In this document: one piece after another, positions 13,952 to 21,422 of the stretch
Position numbering within the stretch: the stretch's first letter is position 1
Layout: every line of letters begins with the position of its first letter
Assembly (NCBI GenBank): GCA_016929495.1
Contig: JAFGIS010000511.1
Location: forward strand, 1-62,433
Source: Polyangiaceae bacterium
Lineage (GTDB): Bacteria > Myxococcota_A > Polyangia > Polyangiales > Polyangiaceae
DNA length: 62,433 nucleotides
Direction: 5' to 3'
Notes under the pieces: model-generated
Seen by the model: only the letters and a program-made list of their open reading frames with translations
What the model was told of the DNA's origin: nothing
Database searches by the model: none
Translations under genes and position numbers: made by a program

Positions 13952-14314
13952 CCGCCAGGATGCCGGGGCGACACGCGCCGTCGCTCCTGCCCCGTGGTCT
14001 TGACGGGTCTGGCCGCGACCCGCAGACTACGGCTATCCTCCGGGGGACAGTACCCGAGAGCCAAGACAGCTGCCTGGCTGCGTTCCCGTCCCGCTTTGTT
14101 GGACGAGCGGCAAGAGAGACCGACCGATTCTCTCGGCGGCAGACGATGTGACAGCCTGGGCCCTGCGACCGAAGCACCAGGGGTCAACTGGTGGCTTTTG
14201 TGCGTCAGCGCCGCCGCACGGGGGCTGTCGCGAGGGTGTGCGTCGGTACCGTCTGCGGGCGGCGAATCTGCTGGGCGGCAAGACACCTCCCTGATCCAGG
14301 TGCGAGAATAGGTT
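13952..14314. other. gene-poor stretch before the hairpin-led cargo gene
   Basis: A 363-bp stretch with only unconvincing open frames (for example 13994-14311, without family likeness or ribosome site). Codon bias does not favour any frame. No repeats beyond the leader hairpin at its right end are visible. Confidence 0.5.
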
Positions 14315-14345
14315 CGCCCCGCGCCGCTTGGACTCGGCCGGGGCG
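14315..14345 (+). promoter_or_regulatory. leader hairpin upstream of the 14357 gene
   Basis: CGCCCCG, bulged C and GCCG pair with CGGC and CGGGGCG around an eight-base loop (CTTGGACT). The stem is identical to that at 9756, but the loop has changed in length and sequence. GAATAGG precedes it and GGAGGG follows it, in front of the GTG at 14357. Confidence 0.6.
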
Positions 14346-14356
14346 GAGGGTCGACT

Positions 14357-15016
14357 GTGGCGACCAAGAAGCAGGATACCCCGACGTCGGGTGGGAGAAA
14401 GCACGGCAACGATCGCATCGGCCCGTTGCTAGACCAGGTTCGACAGGCCTACTTCGGAGCCAAGTTGGAGTACCTCAAGGCCAAGCCTGACGACGCGGCA
14501 CGTCTCGAGGTTGCCGCGCTCGGGGTGGCCGCGGCTGCACTTCATAAGGCGCAGACCGTGCGCGGCCTCAGCGAAGAGCAGACCGGCCCAATTGCGAAAC
14601 GGCTGCAGCAGGCCCTTACGTTGCTGGAGCGGGACGGAGGGACGCGAGAGACGGACCAGCGGTACGCGGCTATCGCACGTATCCACACTTTCATGAGCAA
14701 TTCCTGGCCCGAGCCCTCACCGGGGAACCCATTGCGCACGAAGCGAAGCAGCGCCCTAGTCGTCGAGGTCCTCGCTGCCTTGACGTTCGCTTCTCCCGTG
14801 GGAGAAGCGGCTGGGTTCGTGAGTGGTGGCAATGAGGCCGCCGAGCGTGTCATCGCGACGTGGCGGAAGCCGGGGCAGTGGGTCGCGATCAACGCCCTGC
14901 TTGCACTCTGGGGGCTGCATCTGCCCGACGATGCGGGGAACAAGCGTCGCCGCTACGGAGCCACCCACCGGCTGGCAAACTGGTACTCAACCGCGCGCAA
15001 GCGCCGCGCGGGATGA
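14357..15016 (+). CDS. hypothetical cargo protein of E3
   Basis: 219 residues from a GTG that follows the hairpin and GGAGGG ribosome site. The N-terminus is Lys/Gly rich (MATKKQDTPTSGGRKHG). The rest is mainly helical and has no motif that I recognise; there is an Ala-rich EVAALGVAAAALHKAQ helix and a NALLALWGLHLP segment. It lies in the same slot, with the same leader, as the E2 gene at 9796. A defence or satellite function is conceivable but unsupported. Confidence 0.6.
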   Translation: MATKKQDTPTSGGRKHGNDRIGPLLDQVRQAYFGAKLEYLKAKPDDAARLEVAALGVAAAALHKAQTVRGLSEEQTGPIAKRLQQALTLLERDGGTRETDQRYAAIARIHTFMSNSWPEPSPGNPLRTKRSSALVVEVLAALTFASPVGEAAGFVSGGNEAAERVIATWRKPGQWVAINALLALWGLHLPDDAGNKRRRYGATHRLANWYSTARKRRAG

Positions 15017-15082
15017 CGATCGTCCATGTACAGACTCTGTACCTGATGCGCCAGCCGAAATAGGCCTCATTTTGGTTGGGTC

Positions 15083-15307
15083 ATGCCAACTGAATCAAGG
15101 CTCACGGCCCCGGAACTGCGCGAGATCGCCGTGGCCGCATCATGTGATCCCCGCACCGTTGTCCGAGTCCTACGGGGGCACGCCCGCGACACGCTCGCTT
15201 CCCGCAGAATCCGGGCGGTCCTGGTGCGTCGGGGCATCTACCCCACCGGCCCAGTCAGACAGGTCGACCCGACAACCCTGCCTCCCACGCGGGAGGCCAA
15301 GCCGTGA
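15083..15307 (+). CDS. small HTH DNA-binding protein of E3
   Basis: 74 residues. LTAPELREIAVAASCDPRTV and VRVLRGHARDTLASRRIRAV form a LacI/Cro-like helix-turn-helix followed by a basic helix. The counterpart at 10932 in E2 has the same CDPRT-V-LRG core and the same place directly before the primase genes. The end overlaps the following small gene by GTGA (15304-15307). No obvious palindrome precedes it, unlike in E2. Confidence 0.65.
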   Translation: MPTESRLTAPELREIAVAASCDPRTVVRVLRGHARDTLASRRIRAVLVRRGIYPTGPVRQVDPTTLPPTREAKP

Positions 15308-15462
15308 GGAAGCGCTCGCTCGCCTCGCGCTGGCAGCGTTGGGCGCGCGCCATGCGGTCCTGCGTCTGGTGCAGCTGTCGCGTCCCTCGAGGGCATGACG
15401 TCCGATTACGTAGTCGCGTTGCGCACCCGCGGTGCCCCCGCACGGTGGAGCGCGGACGATGA
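15304..15462 (+). CDS. short zinc-knuckle-like protein
   Basis: 52 residues from a GTG overlapping the previous stop; the end overlaps the PrimPol start (ATGA, 15459-15462). It is strongly basic, with a CVWCSCRVPRGHD segment and a terminal HPRC, a possible small zinc knuckle. The two exact overlaps with its neighbours are the main argument that it is translated. It may be the E3 counterpart of the zinc-ribbon protein at 10558. Confidence 0.5.
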   Translation: MRKRSLASRWQRWARAMRSCVWCSCRVPRGHDVRLRSRVAHPRCPRTVERGR

Positions 15463-16244
15463 CCAACCTCTCGCGCCTCGCGCGCGCAGCACTCTGGTAC
15501 TCCCGACGGCTGGGCTGGGCGGTGTTCCCGTTGCGGCCTCGGGACAAGACGCCACTGATTCCGCGGGCGGACGGGGGACGCGGGTACCTCGATGCGACGG
15601 ACGATCCCGGGCAGATCGCCCAATGGTGGGCCGAAACGCCGGACGCGAACGTCGGGGTTGCCTGCGGCGCGTCGGGCTTGACCATCGTCGACATCGACCC
15701 GCGAAATGGCGGCGACGACGCGTGGGAGGAACTCACCCGCGACAGCGAGATACCTAGTACGGTCGAGTGTCTGACCGGTGGCGGAGGACGGCACCTGTAC
15801 TTCGCTGGCGCTGGCCGAACGTGTGCGCTCCGCGATGGTGTCGAGGTCGCGAGCCACGGCCACTATGTCGTGGCTCCGCCGAGCATTCACCCGAGCGGGC
15901 GACAGTACAACTGGGAAGCATCCAGCCGACCCAATGAGGTCGAGTTGGCCCCCCTGCCCGAATGGCTCTGCCGGATGATTGGCGAGCGTCCAGCGTGCCG
16001 AATCTACGACCCGGGCAGCGGCACGACGGATCCACAGTCGTTCCCGCTTGGGGCCGCGTTCGCGGCTGATGGACTGCTCGGGTCCGAGCTCCGACCGGGT
16101 GTCTGGGCCGTGTTGTGCCCCAACCGCGCCCAGCACACCACGGGCAGAGACTTCGACTCCAGCACGATCCTGTTTGCTCCGGGAGCGGGGCAGCGGCGCG
16201 GATACGTGCACTGTTCCCACGCGCATTGCCGGGAGATCTATTGA
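15459..16244 (+). CDS. PrimPol (archaeo-eukaryotic primase-polymerase) domain protein
   Basis: 261 residues from the ATG at 15459. The bifunctional primase/polymerase N-terminal domain is recognisable by GWAVFPLRPRDKTPLIP, the metal-binding TIVDIDPRNGG (DxD) and the GGGGRHLYF His motif. The conserved HYVVAPPSIHPSGRQYNW follows. Such proteins synthesise primers and extend them on element DNA. The next gene, a D5-type helicase, overlaps by TGATG, the usual primase-helicase pairing, which is often a single protein in phages and plasmids but is split here. Confidence 0.85.
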   Translation: MTNLSRLARAALWYSRRLGWAVFPLRPRDKTPLIPRADGGRGYLDATDDPGQIAQWWAETPDANVGVACGASGLTIVDIDPRNGGDDAWEELTRDSEIPSTVECLTGGGGRHLYFAGAGRTCALRDGVEVASHGHYVVAPPSIHPSGRQYNWEASSRPNEVELAPLPEWLCRMIGERPACRIYDPGSGTTDPQSFPLGAAFAADGLLGSELRPGVWAVLCPNRAQHTTGRDFDSSTILFAPGAGQRRGYVHCSHAHCREIY

Positions 16245-17884
16245 TGGCGGCGAAGAAGAACGTCCTGAGGAGCATGTCGCCGAAGGCCCAGGCGGCCGCG
16301 ACGGCACTGCTTCCTGGGGCTTTCCAATTGACGGACATGGGAAACGCCGAGCGACTGGTGGCCCGCTTTCGCGACCGGATCCGCTTCTGCCCTCCACGCA
16401 AGCTGTGGCTGCTGTGGGACGGGAAACGCTGGGCGTGGGACCAGACGGGCGAGGTCATGGCGCTGGCCAAGCAGACAGCCCGCGCAATCTACGGCGAGGC
16501 CGAAGCCTGCAACGACTCCGACAAGCGGGGACAGATCGCTAAGCACGCGCACGCGAGCGAGAAGGCCGCGCGCCTGCAGGCGATGATCACGCTTGCCGAA
16601 AGCGAGGCAGGGATCCCGGTAATGCCTGCCGCGCTCGATGGGGATCCTTGGCTGCTCTGCTGTAAGAACGGCACGCTGGACCTCAGGACGGGAGAGCTTC
16701 GCGAGCATCGGCAGAGCGACCTGATCACCAAGATGGCCGGAGCCGAGTACCAGGCCGGAGCGACGTCCAAGCTGTGGGATAGGTTCCTTTCCGACGCGAC
16801 CGGAGGGGACACCGAGCTTGCCGCGTACCTCCAGCGGCTTGCCGGGTATTGCCTGTACGGGGCGGTAGCAGAGAAGGCGTTCTGGTTCTTCTACGGCCCA
16901 CCCGACGGCATGAAGTCGACCTACATCGGCGCGCAATGCGCGACGCTCGGAGACTATGCCGCGGCCACGGACTTCAACACCTGGCTCGTGCAGACGCACG
17001 TCGGGGGCAACCGCGACGACATCGTTGCGCTGTTGGGGTCGCGTCTCGTGGTCAGTGTCGAGGTGCGGAAAGGTGCCATGTTCGACTCGGCCATGGTGAA
17101 GCGCGTCACGGGTAACGACACCTTCAGCGCGGCCGCCAAGTACGAGAAGCCCATCGAGTTCCGAGCGAGTTTCGCTCTGCTTCTGGCAGGAAACCACGCT
17201 CCGATCGTGGGTGATGACGACGACGGCATGTGGTCGAGGGTTCGACGGGTGCCGTTCACCAACTCGCTCCCGAAGGACAGGCAAGACCCGCTGATGCGCG
17301 ACAAGCTGAACGCGCCGGAGGTGCGTAACGCAATCCTGGCTTGGGCGGTCGAAGGCTTCCGAAACTGGAACGAGCAGGGTGTGGGTACATGTGCCGCAGT
17401 CGAGCGCTCCAACGCCGAATATCGAAAAGACATGGATCGGGCAGAGGGGTTCTTCGACGAGCGGTGTTCTTTCGAGCCGGTCGCGTCCGAGCAGACCCCA
17501 GCGCTGCGCCGGGCCTATGAGGATTGGGCGGATGAGCTCGGAATCAAGCCCCTGAGCGGCAAGGAACTCGCCAAGCGGCTTGAGGGCAAGGGGTGCACGC
17601 GGGGCAAGTCCAATGGCAAGCGTGTGTGGGATGGGGTGCGCCTCCTTGAGAACCGGGATGACGCACCGTGGACAGCTGGACAGCAGGGACAGCAGGGACA
17701 GCAGGGACAGCAGGGACAGCAAGATTCCAAGACTCTTCCATGTACCGGCTCACGAAGGGACTTCTGTGGATCTGCCGACCCTAGTGACCCTGGTGACCCT
17801 GGTGACCCGGACGGAGGCAAGTATGACGATGAAGAACGTCGGGGAATCCAAGGGGAGCTTGGGCACGACCGAGGTGGAGAGTGA
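16244..17884 (+). CDS. D5/P4-type superfamily 3 helicase (phage/plasmid primase family)
   Basis: 546 residues from the ATG at 16244, overlapping the PrimPol stop; a longer open frame starting at 16115 lies within PrimPol. The D5 N-terminal domain (residues about 60-200) precedes an SF3 ATPase with Walker A FYGPPDGMKST (about residue 217), Walker B RLVVSVEV and the NDTFSAAAKYEKPIEF and LLAGNHAPIV motifs. It unwinds the element origin. The last 70 residues are low complexity, with GQQ and DPG repeats coded by 9-bp repeats. Together with PrimPol it forms a self-contained replication module. Confidence 0.85.
   Translation: MAAKKNVLRSMSPKAQAAATALLPGAFQLTDMGNAERLVARFRDRIRFCPPRKLWLLWDGKRWAWDQTGEVMALAKQTARAIYGEAEACNDSDKRGQIAKHAHASEKAARLQAMITLAESEAGIPVMPAALDGDPWLLCCKNGTLDLRTGELREHRQSDLITKMAGAEYQAGATSKLWDRFLSDATGGDTELAAYLQRLAGYCLYGAVAEKAFWFFYGPPDGMKSTYIGAQCATLGDYAAATDFNTWLVQTHVGGNRDDIVALLGSRLVVSVEVRKGAMFDSAMVKRVTGNDTFSAAAKYEKPIEFRASFALLLAGNHAPIVGDDDDGMWSRVRRVPFTNSLPKDRQDPLMRDKLNAPEVRNAILAWAVEGFRNWNEQGVGTCAAVERSNAEYRKDMDRAEGFFDERCSFEPVASEQTPALRRAYEDWADELGIKPLSGKELAKRLEGKGCTRGKSNGKRVWDGVRLLENRDDAPWTAGQQGQQGQQGQQGQQDSKTLPCTGSRRDFCGSADPSDPGDPGDPDGGKYDDEERRGIQGELGHDRGGE
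17678..17722 (+). repeat. 9-bp tandem repeat in the helicase gene (GQQ repeat)
   Basis: Five copies of GGACAGCAG, the last with one change. The unit is a multiple of three, so changes in copy number keep the frame. Confidence 0.85.
17777..17812 (+). repeat. second 9-bp tandem repeat in the helicase gene (DPG repeat)
   Basis: Four copies of GACCCTGGT with small changes, coding for DPS-DPG-DPG-DPD. Confidence 0.8.
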
Positions 17885-18075
17885 CCAGAAACACGCGCTT
17901 CCGGTCTGTCACCCCAATTGTTGACGGGCTGCCCGCCGGCATGACCCGCGTCCTTTCGAACCTCGCCGCTGCCCCGGAACGGGCCCGGAGGGGTTCGAAT
18001 CCGAACCGCACGCGCCGTCATGGGGCAGGCCAGAAACAGAATGCAGCTTCAACGGAGCAAGGGGGACCGGTATGA
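17881..18075 (+). CDS. small hypothetical protein between helicase and excisionase
   Basis: 64 residues from a GTG that overlaps the helicase stop (GTGA); its own stop overlaps the excisionase start (ATGA, 18072-18075). It is basic and has no known domain. The two overlaps are the reason to accept it. A stretch near 17990 looks like a tRNA T-loop (GGTTCGAATCC) but has no partner arms. Confidence 0.45.
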   Translation: MTRNTRFRSVTPIVDGLPAGMTRVLSNLAAAPERARRGSNPNRTRRHGAGQKQNAASTEQGGPV

Positions 18076-18512
18076 CGGAACCGTTGGCACTCCTAACCGC
18101 CACCCAGCTCCGGGAGCTCGTGGCCGACGCCGTCGCGGGAGCTCTCGCCAGTTTCGAGGCTGGACGTGCACCGGAGCCTGACCTCGTGTCGAGTGTCGAG
18201 ATGGCTCGACGGTTGTGTGTCAGCCGAACCAAGCTGCACCGACTCCGGCTCGCTGGGTGCCCAGCAGTGCGCGTTGGCGATACCTACCGCTACCGGCCGT
18301 CAACCGTGCTTGCGTGGCTGGAGGAGCAAACCGCCGGCTGCTCGAGCCGACAGCTGACGGAACGAACCACTGACGAATCAGCCACTTCCGCGATCGGCGC
18401 GCTGAGTTTCGTCCCTACAGTTTTGGCCCCCCCTGACAAAGGTCCGAGAACACGCGCTGGTTCGGCGTCGACCCGAACGACTCAAGAGACGAAGCCCGGA
18501 GGCATCCGGTGA
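18072..18512 (+). CDS. excisionase-like HTH protein
   Basis: 146 residues. Residues 35-90 form a MerR/AlpA-type winged helix: VEMARRLCVSRTKLHRLRLA, then VRVGDTYRYRPSTVLAWLEE. This is the HTH_17 arrangement found in recombination directionality factors and element regulators. The C-terminal 55 residues are Ser/Thr rich and probably disordered. A truncated relative is at 6069-6269 in E1. Its closeness to the integrase supports a role in excision; transcriptional regulation is an alternative. Confidence 0.7.
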   Translation: MTEPLALLTATQLRELVADAVAGALASFEAGRAPEPDLVSSVEMARRLCVSRTKLHRLRLAGCPAVRVGDTYRYRPSTVLAWLEEQTAGCSSRQLTERTTDESATSAIGALSFVPTVLAPPDKGPRTRAGSASTRTTQETKPGGIR

Positions 18513-19054
18513 GCTGGCGCGCTGCCCACGGGCACGCGCGTAGGTGCGGCCGCCTGGCGGTTCTCGAGAGCCCGCCGAGCGACGAGCTACGGTCCGCTAT
18601 GCCAATCCCTCCGGTCCGTGGTGACCGAGACACCGGCGGTCGGTTCCTACCGGGAAACAGGGCCGGGGCTGCCAAGCGCTTCAAGGCGGGAGCGCGGGGC
18701 GCGCTCCCCGCACTTGAGAAACAGGGTGACCCCGCAGCCCGGGCGGCCTTGGCCTTCGCTCGTCGCTACGCGGCACACCGGCGAGTGGAATTGGCTGCCG
18801 CACATGGCGGCACCCTGAGTGCTGGTGTGGGCGCCATGATTGAGAGCGCCGGGGAGCTGCTCGCGTTGGCCCGCTACTGGTCAGCTCGCGGCCTTGCCGA
18901 GGCGTCACCAGACTTCGCCCGCCTGGCTGCGACCCTGATTGCTGGGCAGCGTCAGGCCGAGCGCGACGCTTGGGAACTGGCGTCCAGAGAGGCTTCACAG
19001 CGCCGCGTTGACTACCACGCTGCGCTGGCCGCCCTCGTCCCTGAGGGAAAATGA
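18509..19054 (+). CDS. hypothetical protein with a GRFLPGN motif
   Basis: 181 residues from a GTG overlapping the excisionase stop. DTGGRFLPGNRAGAAKRFK resembles the N-terminal motif of small terminase-like and DUF5681-type phage proteins. The remainder is helical and Ala rich. Without a large terminase, a packaging role cannot be claimed; a satellite might redirect a helper terminase. The first about 30 codons are poorly conserved-looking, and an ATG at 18599 is an alternative start. Confidence 0.5.
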   Translation: MSWRAAHGHARRCGRLAVLESPPSDELRSAMPIPPVRGDRDTGGRFLPGNRAGAAKRFKAGARGALPALEKQGDPAARAALAFARRYAAHRRVELAAAHGGTLSAGVGAMIESAGELLALARYWSARGLAEASPDFARLAATLIAGQRQAERDAWELASREASQRRVDYHAALAALVPEGK

Positions 19055-19392
19055 TGGTCCAAGACCGTGACCGGGACTGGCCCCCTACACCGCTGGTGGG
19101 GCCGGGGGGGTCGATCGCTCCGGGGGGCCCCAGCGCGCGCCAAACGACGCCTTTGGCGGGGCGAATCCGCACGAGACCACGACCGGCCACGCTCCTGCGG
19201 GGAAACCCAGTGCGACCTGCACGGCTGCACCCACAAACTGCCAGGGCTCGTGGTTGGCCCCGTCTGGCGCGACCTCCGACGGTTGTGTCCCCGGCCAATA
19301 TCGGCGATCAATACGAGATGGCCGGAGACGGCTCGTCTGCCGCCACGCCCGCCCGATGGTCAGCGAAGAAGGGCGTTCAAGAGGAGAATACG
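19055..19392. other. gene-poor stretch before the lipoprotein
   Basis: A 338-bp stretch in which open frames extend from 19051 and 19067, but neither has a recognisable domain or a ribosome site. It contains G-runs near 19105. I see no convincing gene. Confidence 0.45.
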
Positions 19393-20070
19393 ATGCCAGG
19401 CTACATGGTTCGCAGATACGCTCGGGCGACGTGCGCGATTCGTTGGCTCTGGCCGCTCGCGACGGTCATCGCGCTGGCATGCGCCCCCCAAACCGTGGGA
19501 GTGAGAGGCCCGACCGTGGGAGGCAACGAGAACAACGCAGCTCCAGCGGCCCAGCCGCCGCCGCAATCGCCGCCGCAGCGGACGGAGCAACCCACGCCGG
19601 GTTCGGTAGCCGCTTCAACCTGTCAACCGTGTCCCGAGTGTACGGTGGCCGCGCCAAAACCACAGACCGATGGACCGCTCAAGCTCGATGCGGTTCCCTG
19701 GTGCTACGTGGCCGGGACTTCGCGGAACCTTGCCGTTCAGACAATAGTAACCACGGTCTATGTCCGCCCGGGCGGGACGCGAGAGACGTCCAGGCTCCTG
19801 TGGTACATCATGTGCGGTCCCACAAATGAATGCCGCGGCGCAAGCGTTCGCCTTGGCAATATCGACGAAGGTCGGCCGCTGCAGGTACTAGACATGGGTC
19901 TCATGACCGGACAGATCGCGTCCTGGACGCCTTCCCGGGTCGTGATCCAGTGGGGCCCGTGGCAGACATTCACGGTGGACCTTGCAGCGGGCAAGGTCTT
20001 CTATTCGGAGTCGGGAGAGGGAGCTAAGGGCGGGGACTACGAAGGCCGCGGGGAAGGGCGATGCGGGTGA
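19393..20070 (+). CDS. lipoprotein carried by E3
   Basis: 225 residues from the ATG at 19393, which has GAGGAG six bases upstream. The signal peptide (MVRRYARATCAIRWLWPLAT) ends in a VIALAC lipobox. A Pro/Gln/Ala-rich linker is followed by a cysteine-containing C-terminal domain (CQPCPECTV, WYIMCGPTNEC) that I do not recognise. It overlaps the integrase start by ten bases. Surface lipoproteins on mobile elements can act in exclusion of related phages, but there is no direct sign of that here. Confidence 0.6.
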   Translation: MPGYMVRRYARATCAIRWLWPLATVIALACAPQTVGVRGPTVGGNENNAAPAAQPPPQSPPQRTEQPTPGSVAASTCQPCPECTVAAPKPQTDGPLKLDAVPWCYVAGTSRNLAVQTIVTTVYVRPGGTRETSRLLWYIMCGPTNECRGASVRLGNIDEGRPLQVLDMGLMTGQIASWTPSRVVIQWGPWQTFTVDLAAGKVFYSESGEGAKGGDYEGRGEGRCG

Positions 20071-21422
20071 ACCTGGGACGGCACGCGGGAGGCCGGCCGC
20101 GAAAAGGCACGCTGGAACTCCGCGCCGGAACGTGGCACGCGCGCATCACAACCATTGTGGACGGCGAGCCCGTCCGCAAGCGCATATCGCTCGGCACCGA
20201 TAACGCAGCCGTGGCTCGTGCAAAGCTCCGCCGGCTCCTGCGCGGCGAGTTGAAACCCGAAGCCGCGCCAGAGACCGAGACCTTCGAGCAAGCCGCGGAC
20301 CGTATCGTCGACACGCAAGAGAAGGTCCAAGGCCTGGCCACCGCGACCGAACGACGCTCCCGGCTCCGGCGCTACGTCTTCCCCACCCTCGGCCCGATGC
20401 CGGTCACGGGGATCAAGGCCGCCCACGTGCGCGGTGTACTCGAAGCCGCTCGCGACGCGGGACGTAGTCGCCAGACGATGCTTCACATCCTGCACGACGT
20501 CTCGAGCGTGCTCGGCGAGCTCTGGCGCGCGGAGCTCTTGCCCGAGAACGTGGCCAAGCGCGTGAGCGTCAAGGACATACTGCCGCACCGCGAACAGAAG
20601 CGCGAACGGGCCGTGCTCACGGACGATGAACTGGTTCGGTACCTAGCGTGGCAGCATCCGGACGGGCAGCACCGCATGGCTGCCCTCGAACGGCAAGTCA
20701 TGGCCTGCGTCGCTCGGATGCTCGGCGGCCAGCGAACGAGCGACCTTCATGCCGCACGCTGGGAGGACTTCGAGCTCCCCGAGTTCACCGAGGCGCGAGT
20801 CCGAAGCGAGAAGACGGGCAAGACCCGGCGCCTGCACGTGCCCGAAATGCTCCGCCCCATCCTGGCAGACTGGTGGACCCGGCGGGGCGAGCCCAAGACG
20901 GGGCTCCTGTTCCCGACACGGCGCGGAGACCGGGCTGGCCAGCAACGCATCGGGATCACCCATGCCAAGGCGTTCCGCCGGGACCTGCGCCGGGCGTTCG
21001 GGCTCGAGGTCCCCGAGCGGGTGCGGATCATGCGCTCGCACGGCACGCCCGACACCCGGATCCGCTGGAAGCCAGGACGCCAGCCCACCGCTCGCGAGCG
21101 GACCCTCTTGGACGGTGACGCCAACACCCTCCCCGTGGACTTCCACAGCTGGCGCCGAGCCTTCAGCCAGGCACTTGCCGAGGCGGGCTTGAACGAACAG
21201 CAGGCCATGGCCCTCGCCGGTCACGAGAGCGAGGAAGCGCACCGGCGCTACCTCCGAGCACGCGACCGCCTGCGGGAATTGCCGATCGCTGCCCTGCCCC
21301 GCCTGGGAGTTTCGTCCCACCCCTGGCCTAAACTCCCCAGCGGATCCCCCCTTTCTCAGTACGCCACGGGCGATTCGAACGCCCGACCTTCGGCTCCGGA
21401 GGCCGACGCTCTATCCAGCTGA
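20061..21422 (+). CDS. int: tyrosine integrase of E3, C-terminus altered by integration
   Basis: 453 residues as integrated. An N-terminal arm-binding part (GRPRKGTLELRAGTWHARIT) and a SAM-like core-binding domain precede the catalytic domain. Catalytic residues visible are Arg in GGQRTSDLHAARWEDF, HSWRR (HxxR), the His of AGHES and the nucleophile Tyr in HRRYLRA. About 40 codons after the Tyr the frame enters the tRNA-Arg gene, read antisense (YATGDSNARPSAPEA), and stops at 21422. The attachment core therefore lies inside the gene. In a circle the frame would continue into the tail now at 12860-13232. Confidence 0.9.
   Translation: MRVNLGRHAGGRPRKGTLELRAGTWHARITTIVDGEPVRKRISLGTDNAAVARAKLRRLLRGELKPEAAPETETFEQAADRIVDTQEKVQGLATATERRSRLRRYVFPTLGPMPVTGIKAAHVRGVLEAARDAGRSRQTMLHILHDVSSVLGELWRAELLPENVAKRVSVKDILPHREQKRERAVLTDDELVRYLAWQHPDGQHRMAALERQVMACVARMLGGQRTSDLHAARWEDFELPEFTEARVRSEKTGKTRRLHVPEMLRPILADWWTRRGEPKTGLLFPTRRGDRAGQQRIGITHAKAFRRDLRRAFGLEVPERVRIMRSHGTPDTRIRWKPGRQPTARERTLLDGDANTLPVDFHSWRRAFSQALAEAGLNEQQAMALAGHESEEAHRRYLRARDRLRELPIAALPRLGVSSHPWPKLPSGSPLSQYATGDSNARPSAPEADALSS
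21357..21404 (-). other. attachment-site core, copy 3 (within the intact tRNA-Arg)
   Basis: The 48-bp sequence shared with 6468-6515. It covers the tRNA from the discriminator base back to the anticodon loop and also codes for the last residues of the integrase on the other strand. Confidence 0.85.

Larger units (their letters stand above)
12813..21404. mobile_element. E3: right-hand, most complete element, satellite- or plasmid-like
   Basis: E3 runs from att copy 2 to the tRNA-Arg gene. Its order is integrase tail, A/B pair, degenerate tail, hairpin-led cargo gene, HTH regulator, zinc peptide, PrimPol, D5 helicase, small protein, excisionase-like HTH, a protein with a GRFLPGN motif, lipoprotein and integrase. 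The genes from 15083 to 19054 overlap or abut and look like one operon. I see no capsid, portal, large terminase, tail or conjugation gene, so it is best described as a P4-like satellite or integrative plasmid. Confidence 0.75.

Noticed and set aside
13994-14311. 105-codon frame upstream of the hairpin-led gene
   Set aside because: No ribosome site, no similarity to other array modules and uneven composition; treated as non-coding.
16238-17722. 494-codon minus-strand frame over the D5 helicase
   Set aside because: It is antisense to a well-supported helicase; its terminal Leu repeat is the complement of the 9-bp repeat.
17960-18020. tRNA-like T-loop sequence near 17990
   Set aside because: Only a GGTTCGAATCC-like stretch is present. 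No acceptor, D or anticodon arm can be paired, and it sits inside a small overlapping gene.
19067-19504. 145-codon frame overlapping the lipoprotein start
   Set aside because: It conflicts with the lipoprotein signal peptide and its good ribosome site. The CxxxxCxxxxC cysteines are not enough for a call.
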